64,000 nt of DNA from Bacillus timonensis (GTDB lineage Bacteria > Bacillota > Bacilli > Bacillales > Bacillaceae_L): assembly GCA_020171895.1 (NCBI GenBank), contig JAIVAN010000001.1, forward strand, positions 1-64,000, in the 5' to 3' direction. Every line of letters begins with the position of its first letter. The first letter of the stretch is position 1. Shown here piece by piece: positions 54,421 to 63,413 of this stretch. Both the position numbers and the translations under genes were made by a program. The notes beneath the pieces were generated by a model. It was not told the origin of the DNA and ran no database searches. It saw only the letters and a program-made list of their open reading frames with translations.

Positions 54421-54519
54421 GATTAGTTCTCCTTTAAACGTGCAATATATTTAATTAATACATATTTCTTCGGTTTGTACTTCAAAGAGATGGAAAAACC
54501 AAAATAGATAGTTAGACTC

Positions 54520-54697
54520 TACATAGGGTGTTAATCTTCGTTGCAGGATCCTCGCTTTCCGCAGGGCGCTTCTTGAGCCTCCTCGGCTTCGCCTGTGGGG
54601 TCTCAAGCCTAGCGCATCTCCTGCAGGAGTCTCGGTCCTTCCACTTCGATTAACACAAGTATGTACTTAAAGTCAACACTCAAAATTGAAATTCTCC
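54520..54697 (-). repeat. Structured interspersed repeat, copy 15
   Basis: Minus-strand copy with intact core: GTTAATC, AGGATCC / GGTCCT, CTTGAG / CTCAAG and CCTGTGGG-type arms. The GGATCC/GGTCC version matches copy 4. The left end (TGAAAATAC) is worn away. It lies between two minus-strand genes. Copy 14 in this numbering is the distinct element at 47447. Confidence 0.85.
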
Positions 54698-54766
54698 AAA
54701 GAGCAATTTGCATAAGAATATGGACTATTGAATTGTACATGAAAATTGTCGTAACACCAACAATTT

Positions 54767-55384
54767 TTATAACGGCAAAACAATCAATAACAATAGGTCA
54801 AAAACTAAATGAGACACGATATTAAGCCATATATTCTTCTTCCATTGATAAAGTATGCCCCAAAAAATACCAGCAACAAATGCAGCTACAATAAGTAAAG
54901 TACTATTTGAATAAAAATGTGCTGACGCATATAAAATACTCGCTAAAAAAATACCTTTTCGTGACGAATGGAAATATAAGACCAGCCTTTTCTGAATGAA
55001 CCCTCTCCAAAATAATTCTTCACCTGGAACAATAATGAAAAATAATACGATGTAATGCCACCATGTTGAAGGACCAACGATGCTATAAAGAGCTGATATC
55101 TCTTGAACAAGAGGTGAGTGCAAAAATAAAAGCATAAGTTTTCCAAAAAAGAATACCGCGTATAGAAGTACCCCAGAAAGAGCTCCAATTAGTACATTAC
55201 GAATGGTAGTATCGTCTGTGAAAAATGATTCATACTTCATTGATAAAATCGCCAAAACAAACAGTGAAATTGAAAAGGCCATCCAAAATTGTGAGGTGAT
55301 TTGAAAGCTAAAAAACAATAGTAAATGAGCTAAAATAAGTAAGCGATAAAAGGTACGATCACAGTAGCAATCCAGATTGAACAA
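54767..55384 (-). CDS. CPBP intramembrane protease family protein
   Basis: A 205-residue membrane protein with about seven helices. Motif 1 EELFWRGFIQKR near 119-130, the histidine in YASAHFYSN near 154, and SHLVFDLLLL near 190 are the hallmarks of CPBP (Abi, CAAX-like) proteases. These proteins process lipidated or membrane proteins, or bacteriocins; the target here is unknown. Single gene. Confidence 0.88.
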   Translation of the reverse strand: MFNLDCYCDRTFYRLLILAHLLLFFSFQITSQFWMAFSISLFVLAILSMKYESFFTDDTTIRNVLIGALSGVLLYAVFFFGKLMLLFLHSPLVQEISALYSIVGPSTWWHYIVLFFIIVPGEELFWRGFIQKRLVLYFHSSRKGIFLASILYASAHFYSNSTLLIVAAFVAGIFWGILYQWKKNIWLNIVSHLVFDLLLLIVLPL

Positions 55385-55487
55385 TCCCTTTCGTTTTTAT
55401 CACCATTTTATCAATTTTTATTGGAAAAGCATATTTTCTTTCATCTTACTCATCCTATTTATGAGAAACAAAAAAGGAGTGGTGAGT

Positions 55488-55619
55488 ATGACTCAATCAA
55501 AACGTCAAAAAGAGCGTCAATGGAATGTTCGCAAACAATCACAAAATCCACCGCATGGTAAAGTAAAGTCATTTGAAGAGCTTGCTGAAGAAGTAACTCC
55601 AGATACAAAGGGAAAATAA
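55488..55619 (+). CDS. Small hydrophilic protein (43 residues)
   Basis: A 43-residue, highly charged protein, TQSKRQKERQWNVRKQSQNP at the start and a KSFEELAEEVTPDTKGK end. It has a perfect AAAGGAGTGGTGAG ribosome site. I believe similar short proteins occur throughout Bacillus under a DUF name (possibly DUF6254). The function is unknown; a spore or DNA-linked role is possible from composition. It is followed 12 bases later by another 43-residue gene. Confidence 0.7.
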   Translation: MTQSKRQKERQWNVRKQSQNPPHGKVKSFEELAEEVTPDTKGK

Positions 55620-55631
55620 GGAGGATTTTTA

Positions 55632-55763
55632 ATGCCACAGCGTAATAGTGCAAAGAATCAGCAAAAGAAGATGAAGAAAGCGGCAAATGCAATCGGTACT
55701 GATCGAGATTTTGGTAATGATTTAGCCGAAGCAAAGCAAAATGAGCTCCGAGGTAAAAAGTAG
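55632..55763 (+). CDS. Second small hydrophilic protein (43 residues)
   Basis: A 43-residue protein beginning PQRNSAKNQQKKMKKAANAI and ending LAEAKQNELRGKK. It has a basic first half and an acidic patch TDRDFGND. An AAGGAGGATTTTTA site lies before the ATG. It forms a two-gene unit with the previous frame and is followed by a terminator. It faintly resembles gamma-type small acid-soluble spore proteins in composition, but no family motif is certain. Confidence 0.65.
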   Translation: MPQRNSAKNQQKKMKKAANAIGTDRDFGNDLAEAKQNELRGKK

Positions 55764-55769
55764 GTACTA

Positions 55770-55798
55770 GGGTTAGTCCTTATGGGCTAACTCTTTTT
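55770..55798 (+). terminator. Terminator after the small-gene pair
   Basis: GTTAGTCC / GGGCTAAC stem (one G-U pair) followed by CTCTTTTT. Confidence 0.8.
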
Positions 55799-55810
55799 CA
55801 ATTTTTTTTA

Positions 55811-55841
55811 TGCATATAGATGCCAGTGGATTCCCATACTA
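55811..55841 (+). promoter_or_regulatory. SigG-type promoter of the second ger operon
   Basis: TGCATA (55811-55816), an 18-base spacer and CATACTA (55835-55841) match the forespore SigG pattern TGMATA-N17/18-CATACTA fully. It lies 66 bases before the gerA-type start. Confidence 0.8.
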
Positions 55842-55906
55842 TAAGGTAAGTTTTACATATTATACTGTCGGAAAATGAAGACGTCATCATATAGGAGTAG
55901 GACTTC

Positions 55907-57493
55907 ATGAAAGTAAGGAAGCGTTTCAGCAAAATTTTTGGCGACTCGTTTATTTATCCATCAGAAAAAAACAACCAATCTATAAGTAAAATTACAGAGT
56001 ACATACATGTGAGTGTAGATAAGAATGTAGAAAAGGTAAAAGGCTATTTAGGTTATAGTACGGACTTAGAACATCGGGTTTTTCATATTGGAAAAAGTGA
56101 AAAAGTGAAGGCAGTACTATTCTTTATGGATGGTCTAGCTGATAAAAATCAAGTGCAAGATTTTATTCTAGAATCACTCATGTTAGAGGGAAATGGAATT
56201 CATCAAAATTGTCTAGTAGATGATGTGAAAAACTATTTAGTTACAATTGGTGAGACAAAAACGGTTACTGGATTAGGGGAAGTGATTAAATCCATTCTTG
56301 TCGGCGATTGTGCCATTATCATTGAAGGGACTCAAACAGCGATAATTACTGGTACGAAGGGCTGGAAGGATAGGGGAGTTCAAGAACCTAGTTCACAAAC
56401 GGTTGTTCGAGGGCCAAAGGACGGTTTTTCTGAGACTTTACGAACGAATACTGCGCTTATTCGGCGTAAAATAAAAGATCCCAACCTGTGGTGTGAAACC
56501 CTTCAGATTGGTACTGTTACCAAAACAGATGTAGCGATTATGTATGTAAATGGCATTGTCAATGAAAAAATAGTTAGGGAAGTTAGGGCGAGGCTACAAC
56601 GTATTGAAATTGATGGAATTTTTGAAAGTGGTCAAATTGAAGAGCTCATTGAAGATTCAACTTATTCACCATTTCCGACGATTTATAACAGCGAGCGTCC
56701 TGATTCAATAGCAGGTGGACTTTTAGAAGGTCGCGTTGCGATTTTAGTGGATGGAACACCTTTTGCATTACTTGTTCCGGCTCTGTTCATAGAATTTTTC
56801 CAATCTAGTGAAGATTATTATATGCGATCAGATGCAAGCACGGTCCTTCGTTTCCTCCGTTATTTTGCATTCTTTTTAGCCTTAATCGTTCCATCTTCTT
56901 ACGTAGCTGTGACGACGTTCCACCAAGAAATGCTACCAACCCAATTATTAATCAGTCTAGCTTCTCAACGAGAGGGAGTACCATTTCCAGCTATTGTAGA
57001 AGTGTTGTTAATGGAAATAACCTTTGAAATTTTAAGAGAAGCTGGAGTGAGGATGCCACGGGCTGTAGGTAGTGCCATTTCAATTGTTGGAGCTCTAGTT
57101 TTAGGACAAGCGGCAGTTGAGGCAGGAATTGTTTCATCTGCGATGGTCATCGTTGTTTCGTTAACAGCGATAAGTAGCTTTGTTTTTCCAGCGTTTAACA
57201 TGGCAATTTCAATTAGGATCTTACGGTTTGGCTTTGTACTTTTGGCTGCAAACTTTGGTTTGATGGGGATTATTTTAGGACTCATCATGATGGTCATCCA
57301 CTTATGTAGTTTACGTTCTTTTGGGATTCCTTATTTATCTCCAATGGCTCCTTTTTATTTAGCAGATCAAGAGGATGCAATTTTTAGGTTTCCACAGTGG
57401 GGGTTATTTTCCAGACCAAGCTTAATTAATAAGGAAAATATGATTCGAGAAAAAACAACTAAACCAAAGCCGCCAAATGAAAATAGCGAATAG
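55907..57493 (+). CDS. Spore germination receptor subunit A (GerA family), second operon
   Basis: A 528-residue membrane protein of the GerA family. The N-terminal domain (about 25-280) has VVRGPKDGFSETLRTNTALIRRKI near 165-188. The membrane part (about 320-490) has VPFPAIVEVLLMEITFEILREAGVRMP near 357-383. It is clearly paralogous to the protein encoded at 49882 but only moderately alike. It starts behind a TAGGAGTAGG site, with a strong SigG promoter upstream. Confidence 0.93.
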   Translation: MKVRKRFSKIFGDSFIYPSEKNNQSISKITEYIHVSVDKNVEKVKGYLGYSTDLEHRVFHIGKSEKVKAVLFFMDGLADKNQVQDFILESLMLEGNGIHQNCLVDDVKNYLVTIGETKTVTGLGEVIKSILVGDCAIIIEGTQTAIITGTKGWKDRGVQEPSSQTVVRGPKDGFSETLRTNTALIRRKIKDPNLWCETLQIGTVTKTDVAIMYVNGIVNEKIVREVRARLQRIEIDGIFESGQIEELIEDSTYSPFPTIYNSERPDSIAGGLLEGRVAILVDGTPFALLVPALFIEFFQSSEDYYMRSDASTVLRFLRYFAFFLALIVPSSYVAVTTFHQEMLPTQLLISLASQREGVPFPAIVEVLLMEITFEILREAGVRMPRAVGSAISIVGALVLGQAAVEAGIVSSAMVIVVSLTAISSFVFPAFNMAISIRILRFGFVLLAANFGLMGIILGLIMMVIHLCSLRSFGIPYLSPMAPFYLADQEDAIFRFPQWGLFSRPSLINKENMIREKTTKPKPPNENSE

Positions 57494-57496
57494 AGT

Positions 57497-58714
57497 GTGA
57501 TGCTTGTGAACATACCTTTTGTTAGAATTAGTGTTATTTTTCTGTTGTTATCGCAATTAACAGGCTGTTGGAGTAGCAGAGAGTTAAATGAACTTGGGAT
57601 AGCGACTGCCATTGGAATAGATAAGAGCAAGGATGGATTCTTAGTGACGGCTCAAATTTTAAATCCAGGTGCTGTAACAGCTAAGGTTCCAACAAACACA
57701 ACACCGGTAACCACATTTCAAGCAGAAGGAAAAACGGTGTTTGAGGCATTAAGAAAATTAACGAAGAATTCACCAAGAAAGGTTTATTTATCACATGTAC
57801 AAATAGTTGCTTTTTCTGAAAAGTTAGCTAGAGAAGAAGGAATAAAAGCGTCTTTAGATTTTATCTCTAGAGATCATGAAATGAGAACTGATTTTTACAT
57901 TGTAATAGCGAAGAAGATGAGAGCAGAGAATTTGTTAAGAGTGTTATTATCACTAGAAAAAATTCCCGCAAATAAAATCTTTAAAAGTCTAGAAATATCT
58001 CAAAGTTTCTGGGGTGTAACTAAACCAGTTCCACTAGATGGATTGATTGGAGATATTGTGAGAAAAGGCAAAGAACCTATATTAACAGGAGTTTATGTAA
58101 AGGGTGACCATGAAGTAGGAAACTATATAGAAAACATTAAACATATTGATCCTTCTACAAGGATTTTGATTGATCATCTTGCTGTGTTTAAGCGTGATAA
58201 GCTTCAAGGTTGGTTAAATGAAAAAGAGAGTAAAGGATATAATTATATAATGGGTGAAATAAAGAGCACAATTGAGAATCTATCATGTCCGTCTGATGAG
58301 AAAGGAAAATATGTTGGAATAGAGCTTCTAAGAACGTCATCGAAGTTAACTGGAGAAATGAAAAATGGTGAACCACTTATTCATGTAATTCTTGAGGGAG
58401 AAGCGGATATTGGTGACTTACAGTGTCATATTAACATATCGGAGCCCTCTGTAATAGCCGAACTTGAGGGCAAATTGAATAAACAAATAGAGCAAATAAT
58501 GACTAACACTATTACAAAAGTGCAAGAAGAATTTGGGGTAGATATTTTTGGTTTCGGTAATATTATTCATATAGAGTACCCTGATAAGTGGAAAACTTTA
58601 AGAGAGGAGTGGGAGACAATTTTCCCTAAGTTAAATGTTGATATCAATGTGGATGTAAAAATAAGAAGGTTAGGCACAATTACAGAAACGTTTGAAGAAG
58701 AGAGTAAGGACTAG
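57497..58714 (+). CDS. Spore germination receptor subunit C (Ger(x)C family), second operon
   Basis: A 405-residue lipoprotein. The signal ends LTGC with the lipid site near residue 24, followed by WSSRELNELGIATAIGIDK, the classic GerC start. RKVYLSHVQIVAFSEKLAREEG near 95-116 is also typical. The start codon is unsure: GTG 57497, ATG 57500 and GTG 57506 are all possible. It begins 3 bases after subunit A. It is followed at 58719 by a D-type gene. Confidence 0.92.
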   Translation: MMLVNIPFVRISVIFLLLSQLTGCWSSRELNELGIATAIGIDKSKDGFLVTAQILNPGAVTAKVPTNTTPVTTFQAEGKTVFEALRKLTKNSPRKVYLSHVQIVAFSEKLAREEGIKASLDFISRDHEMRTDFYIVIAKKMRAENLLRVLLSLEKIPANKIFKSLEISQSFWGVTKPVPLDGLIGDIVRKGKEPILTGVYVKGDHEVGNYIENIKHIDPSTRILIDHLAVFKRDKLQGWLNEKESKGYNYIMGEIKSTIENLSCPSDEKGKYVGIELLRTSSKLTGEMKNGEPLIHVILEGEADIGDLQCHINISEPSVIAELEGKLNKQIEQIMTNTITKVQEEFGVDIFGFGNIIHIEYPDKWKTLREEWETIFPKLNVDINVDVKIRRLGTITETFEEESKD

Positions 58715-58718
58715 AACG

Positions 58719-58943
58719 ATGTGGTCAATTTTTGGAATAGTCCTTGTTGGCTTTGTCATTCTGCTTTTAGAGTGGAGAAATGTTAAGAAGATAAAAGAAA
58801 AAGTAGTCTTCTTAAGTATACTTTCTATTGCGGTTGGATTAAGTATCATTCATTCAATGGGGATGAAGATACTTAATCCACTTGAATTGATTCGATTCGT
58901 ATTTGATCCTATTGGAAAAACGATATTTTCTTTTTTAAATTAA
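58719..58943 (+). CDS. Small two-helix germination accessory protein (GerD-subunit type)
   Basis: A 74-residue protein with two membrane helices (about 3-21 and 31-50) joined by RNVKKIKEK. A small gene of this size within a ger operon corresponds to the D-subunit described in B. megaterium and other Bacillus operons, which modulates germination. It is unrelated to the lipoprotein called GerD. The ATG at 58719 lies 4 bases after the subunit C stop and has AGTAAGGA upstream; a TTG at 58692 is less likely. Confidence 0.75.
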   Translation: MWSIFGIVLVGFVILLLEWRNVKKIKEKVVFLSILSIAVGLSIIHSMGMKILNPLELIRFVFDPIGKTIFSFLN

Positions 58944-59072
58944 ATTATGCTCTATATCTCTAATTGGTTTTTTTTTGCTCATTTTGAACGCTGCATAACT
59001 CATAGATACAGTTGTTTCCTTATAGGTATAAAAACTTCTTTTAAACGTGCAAACGAGAGTAGGTGGATATGG

Positions 59073-60221
59073 TTGAAGCAACATGAGGAAAAAATAAGTG
59101 GGTTGCAATATTTTGCGATTGTATTGTGTTTTACAATTGGAAGTTCAATCATTTTAACGCCACCTTTTGTTACTTCTCATGCTAGACAAGATGCTTGGGT
59201 GTCAGCTATTATCTCCAGTTTTATTGGAATTGGGATTGTTTTTATTTACGTAGCGATTAATCGACTGTTTCCTAAGAAAACAAGCTTAGAGATGGTCGAG
59301 TTTGTGTTAGGAAAATGGGGTGGGAAGCTCTTTTTTCTATTTTTATTTGGTTACTCTTTTTTGTTGTCCGCTATGGTTTTAAGAAATATAGGTGACTTTA
59401 TGGCGACCCAAGTCATGCCAGAAACTCCGATTCAAGCAATTCATATTGCGTTTTTAGCCGTTGTAATTTTTGCCGTGAAACAAGGTATCGAAACGATTAG
59501 TAGAACAGCTGAAATATTTACGCCTTGGATTATTGGATTGCTCCTAATTCTTATTTCTTTCACGTTGCCTGAATTAGAAAGAGAGAATATGCTACCAGTG
59601 TTGGAAAATGGTTGGAAGCCAATTGCAAAGGGATCTCTTATTGTTTTATCGAGTCCCATTTTAGAAACTTGGATTTTATTATTCCTAATGACAAATGTAA
59701 ATAAACAAAAATCGGCCATAAATGGATATTTAGCTGGTGTCTTCTTTGGGGGATTAGTAATCTTTGTTATTACCTTTTTAAGTATTTTAGTGATTGGGCC
59801 GGATTTTACAGCTAGAAATACGTATCCAGCCTATATATTAGGGAAGAAGATAAGCATTGGTGAATTTTTAGAAAGAATCGAAGTAATTGTAGCAATTATA
59901 TGGATGTTAACCATCTTTTTTAAAGTCACTTTATGCTTTTATGTTTCTGTGATTGCATTTGCGAGGATATTTGAGTTTAAAGATTACCGGCCTTATACAC
60001 TACCATTAGGTATGATTATGATTGTTTTGTCCATCATTGTATTCCCTCATTTATCTTATTTTATTGAATTGGGCTCAGTTACTTGGGTGCCCTTTTCAAT
60101 CACAAGTGGATTAGTTATCCCTTTGTTTTTGCTTGCTTTCGGGTTAATTAAGAAAAAGATGATGAGGTCAAAGCAGCCTAGTTCAAACAGTCAAGACAGT
60201 CAACAACAGAATGGAACATAA
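59073..60221 (+). CDS. Spore germination receptor subunit B (GerAB/ArcD/ProY family), second operon
   Basis: A 382-residue membrane protein with ten helices starting EEKISGLQYFAIVLCFTIGSS, the usual GerB opening. The TTG at 59073 is favoured because AGGTGG lies 6 bases before; the frame is open back to 58947. PVLENGWKPIAKGSLIVLSSP near 182-202 is typical for this family. It closes an A-C-D-B operon and ends at a bidirectional terminator. Confidence 0.88.
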   Translation: MKQHEEKISGLQYFAIVLCFTIGSSIILTPPFVTSHARQDAWVSAIISSFIGIGIVFIYVAINRLFPKKTSLEMVEFVLGKWGGKLFFLFLFGYSFLLSAMVLRNIGDFMATQVMPETPIQAIHIAFLAVVIFAVKQGIETISRTAEIFTPWIIGLLLILISFTLPELERENMLPVLENGWKPIAKGSLIVLSSPILETWILLFLMTNVNKQKSAINGYLAGVFFGGLVIFVITFLSILVIGPDFTARNTYPAYILGKKISIGEFLERIEVIVAIIWMLTIFFKVTLCFYVSVIAFARIFEFKDYRPYTLPLGMIMIVLSIIVFPHLSYFIELGSVTWVPFSITSGLVIPLFLLAFGLIKKKMMRSKQPSSNSQDSQQQNGT

Positions 60222-60255
60222 AAACCCCAAAATTATCAGCTGATTTGGGGTTTTT
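60221..60255. terminator. Bidirectional terminator after the second ger operon
   Basis: AAAACCCCAAA / TTTGGGGTTTTT stem, overlapping the ends of both convergent genes. Confidence 0.88.
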
Positions 60256-60724
60256 ATATTTTCCACTTTTTTTGTAGATAAAAGAGGAGTTGCTTTCTAT
60301 ATCTTTTTAAAAGAGCAAAACATGAGAAATATACAATAATTCCAGTAATTAGCATATTAATGAACATACCTACAATAAATGATTTGCCAACGTGCAAGCC
60401 TGCTAGAAGTGCGTCAGTTGTATCATTTAAAGTGTTTAGCTGTTCGTGTAATTCGTAAGGTAATACTAAGTCTCCTACTACAATGTTTAAATAGAACAGG
60501 AGGGGAAAAGCCCAAATAATACAAATTCCACCAATAAATCCAGCAATTGAATTCCCTCTGAATAGTCGTGCAAGCCCAGTTGAGATGATAGGTCCTAAAC
60601 CAAATGAAGGAACAAAGTTTACTAATAATCCTAAAGTGAAACCTAGCGATATACTATGCGAGCTGTCTTCGAGTCGTAATAATTTAATAAGTAGGTATTT
60701 CACTTTTCTCTGCTGATATTTCAT
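60254..60724 (-). CDS. DUF2062 membrane protein
   Basis: A 156-residue membrane protein with about four helices, starting with a basic stretch (KYQQRKVKYLLIKLLRLEDSSHSI). SLGFTLGLLVNFVPSFGLGPIIST near 30-53 is the DUF2062 signature. The role is unknown. The ATG at 60724 has GGGAGC 10 bases before. Single gene, convergent with the ger operon. Confidence 0.82.
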   Translation of the reverse strand: MKYQQRKVKYLLIKLLRLEDSSHSISLGFTLGLLVNFVPSFGLGPIISTGLARLFRGNSIAGFIGGICIIWAFPLLFYLNIVVGDLVLPYELHEQLNTLNDTTDALLAGLHVGKSFIVGMFINMLITGIIVYFSCFALLKRYRKQLLFYLQKKWKI

Positions 60725-60930
60725 TCGGGTTGCTCCCAACAAAATGTAATAATTGCAAAAACTTGTACTTCAAAGAGTCTGTCTTTCATTCTAACAAAAA
60801 CTAGTGATGAGAACATTAAAAAATTTTAATGTAAAAAATATCCAAGTCTTTTTCGTTGTGTTTTTTGCTTCCATGAAACTATAATGTTCTTATTCTAAGT
60901 CGTTATGTTGAAACGGGGTATGTACGGTAT

Positions 60931-61872
60931 ATGGATAATGAACAAGCAAAACAGCATGGAATTGGTGTCATGTATACGACCTTAGCGTATCTTATTTGGG
61001 GTATATTACCCCTGTACTGGAAATTGCTAGATGAAGTGACCGCTTTTGAAATATTAGCACATCGTGTATTTTGGTCGTTTGTTTTTGTAATGATGATTAT
61101 TTTTGTATCAAAGCGTCTTCAAACCTTCTCGACAGATTTGAAGAATACGTTTACGAATGTCCGTGCTTTGTTTGCTGTATCGTCTGCAGCCGTATTAATT
61201 AGTACGAACTGGTTCATTTATATTTGGGCAGTAAATGCTGATCATATTATTGAAGCAAGTCTAGGGTATTATATTAACCCACTTGTCAGTGTGCTCCTAG
61301 GTATTATTGTATTAAAGGAAAGATTGTTGTTTTGGCAAAGCATTTCATTTATTTTAGCTGGAGTCGGTGTACTAATTTTAACCTTTCAATATGGTCAATT
61401 TCCATGGATAGCCATTACACTTGCAGTTAGCTTTGGATTGTACGGGTTAACGAAAAAGCTGACGAAATTAGATCCTATCATTGGATTAACACTTGAAACA
61501 CTTTTAGTTGCACCTATTGCCTTTCTTTACTTAGCGTTTTTAGCCAATAATCAGATGGGGTCGTTTTTACCTGCTAGCTTTGATGTGAAACTCTTATTAA
61601 TCGGAGCTGGAATTGTTACTGCAATGCCGCTACTTTGGTTTGCTCAAGGTGCCAAGAGAATACCACTTTCAATGATTGGGATTCTGCAGTATATCGCTCC
61701 AACGATTAGCTTAGTTTTAGGTGTATTCCTATACAATGAACACTTTAGCAAAGTCCACCTTGTTACATTTATGTTTATTTGGACAGCTTTAGTCATATAC
61801 TCTTTCTCAAAAACAAAATTATTCATTGCTCTACAGCCGAAGACTCGCAAAAAAACATCCATTGGTGCGTAA
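60931..61872 (+). CDS. rarD: RarD-type EamA transporter
   Basis: A 313-residue membrane protein with ten helices of the EamA superfamily. AYLIWGILPLYWKLLDEVTAFEILAHRVFWS near 20-50 is the RarD signature, and LISTNWFIYIWAVNADHIIEASLGYYINPLVSVLLG near 89-124 follows. RarD proteins may confer chloramphenicol resistance when overexpressed; the natural substrate is unknown. ATG behind GGGGTATG. Single gene followed by a terminator. Confidence 0.9.
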   Translation: MDNEQAKQHGIGVMYTTLAYLIWGILPLYWKLLDEVTAFEILAHRVFWSFVFVMMIIFVSKRLQTFSTDLKNTFTNVRALFAVSSAAVLISTNWFIYIWAVNADHIIEASLGYYINPLVSVLLGIIVLKERLLFWQSISFILAGVGVLILTFQYGQFPWIAITLAVSFGLYGLTKKLTKLDPIIGLTLETLLVAPIAFLYLAFLANNQMGSFLPASFDVKLLLIGAGIVTAMPLLWFAQGAKRIPLSMIGILQYIAPTISLVLGVFLYNEHFSKVHLVTFMFIWTALVIYSFSKTKLFIALQPKTRKKTSIGA

Positions 61873-61881
61873 AGAACAAAA

Positions 61882-61912
61882 AGACTGCTTCTATATAGAA
61901 AGCAGTTTTTTT
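61882..61912 (+). terminator. Terminator after rarD
   Basis: ACTGCTT / AAGCAGT stem followed by seven T, also suited to the convergent gene. Confidence 0.86.
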
Positions 61913-61934
61913 GATTAATAACAAAATAAATATG

Positions 61935-63260
61935 TTAAATATGAGTAAAATCATTCGAATGACCCGATGCACGCGCAAGGGTTTGTAGTTGATTGTTGAG
62001 GTATTTTTGATCAAGTGATAACAGTTTGTCACGGTTGATTCCTTCTGTGATGTAGTGCGAGAATTCCCAAACGGTGTCTTTAACTGATTTTGAATTGCTT
62101 TCAGCGATAAGTGTTAGCGCTTGGATAATAGCAGCTAATACAGAGATATCCTCTGTTCCATAGTGTCGAATTTGATAAAATGATTTGTATAAATAATCAT
62201 TAAAGGTTGGCTTATCTAATATGACTCGTAATGCTCTTTTTTCGTCATTGTGGTAAGGGCGTGGTAAATATTTCTTACCCAGCTTTGTTAAAATTTTTCC
62301 GAGTTGTTCGATACTGTTAATAGCTGTGTTAGGATCGTTAATTCCGGGAGAAAGTGCTCTTAATGCAATTTCCACCAGCTTTGTTAATCCGAATTGGATA
62401 TCATCAATTGGCGCTTTTTCAGGTCCAACCGAAATATATTTTTCATAATTTCCTTCTACGTCTTTATTATTCGTTTTCCATATGGAGAGGAGTGGTGTAT
62501 CTTGATCGATGTAATCTCCAAGTTTTTTCTCAATTCGAATGATACAATCCTCCTTACTTGCTTGTTTCACCATCCCTTTCACATCTATGAACCGAATGTA
62601 TCCAGAATTAGGTAATGATAGTTGATGGGAGGGCAAATGTTTGATATCTTCACCTTCCCAGTCATCCCATGGTGCATCTTTGTGTACGTCTTTGTCATTT
62701 TGATATCCTTTTTCAATCGTTTGAATTGTTCGGGATGTAATGTCATGGATAAGATTGCTCACTTGAATCCAGCTAGTAACATGATGGATAAAGAAAATAA
62801 ATACTAATAAACAAATAATCGCAATTGCTACCGCGAATGATGGTGCAAAAAACAGATTTTGCTCGTCAGTCTCTTTTAATAGTAGAAGAAGAACGATCGA
62901 ATAAATAAATCCACCGACAAATATACCCAGTACACGTTGTGTGCTATGGTCAGTAATAAAGTTTTGTAGGGTGCGAGGTGAAAATTGCGATAAATAGGTT
63001 GTTAAGACAACTAGTATAGTTGAAAAAGTAATAGTCGTCATTGTCAGTAAAGAAGCAGAGATTGAGCTTAAAATGGTTTGAGCTAAGTCTATATCTGAAA
63101 GTAGAACATCTGGTAATAGATGATATAGTTCATGTTGACTTGATAAATAGAAATCGATTTTAATACTGAAAATGCCCAATAATAGTGCAACAAATCCATA
63201 TAAACATGGTAAGTACCAAAAGCTTGAACGGATACGAACTAGGATATTTGCCAGTGACAA
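61935..63260 (-). CDS. DUF2254 membrane protein
   Basis: A 441-residue membrane protein with four helices in the first third: near 14-30, 58-80, 105-125 and 138-160. The remaining soluble part is about 280 residues. SPRTLQNFITDHSTQRVLGIFVGGF near 95-120 and GINDPNTAINSIEQLG near 314-329 are typical of DUF2254. The role is unknown. A GGAGGGG site (minus strand) precedes the ATG. Single gene. Confidence 0.88.
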   Translation of the reverse strand: MSLANILVRIRSSFWYLPCLYGFVALLLGIFSIKIDFYLSSQHELYHLLPDVLLSDIDLAQTILSSISASLLTMTTITFSTILVVLTTYLSQFSPRTLQNFITDHSTQRVLGIFVGGFIYSIVLLLLLKETDEQNLFFAPSFAVAIAIICLLVFIFFIHHVTSWIQVSNLIHDITSRTIQTIEKGYQNDKDVHKDAPWDDWEGEDIKHLPSHQLSLPNSGYIRFIDVKGMVKQASKEDCIIRIEKKLGDYIDQDTPLLSIWKTNNKDVEGNYEKYISVGPEKAPIDDIQFGLTKLVEIALRALSPGINDPNTAINSIEQLGKILTKLGKKYLPRPYHNDEKRALRVILDKPTFNDYLYKSFYQIRHYGTEDISVLAAIIQALTLIAESNSKSVKDTVWEFSHYITEGINRDKLLSLDQKYLNNQLQTLARASGHSNDFTHI

Positions 63261-63413
63261 GGAAACCCCTCCTAAAAGTGGTATGTATAGTTTGACCGAT
63301 TATCCTCATTTCATAAGGTAGATTCCATAATATTTCTGTGGTGACTTTTATGTTTTCGTGGTATAGTGTTATGGTGAAAAAACAGAAGAAAATCCGTATT
63401 TATAGTAATAACG

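Noticed and set aside
58719-58943. Calling the small germination gene gerD (the lipoprotein)
   Set aside because: It has two helices and no signal or lipobox; it matches the D-subunit type instead.
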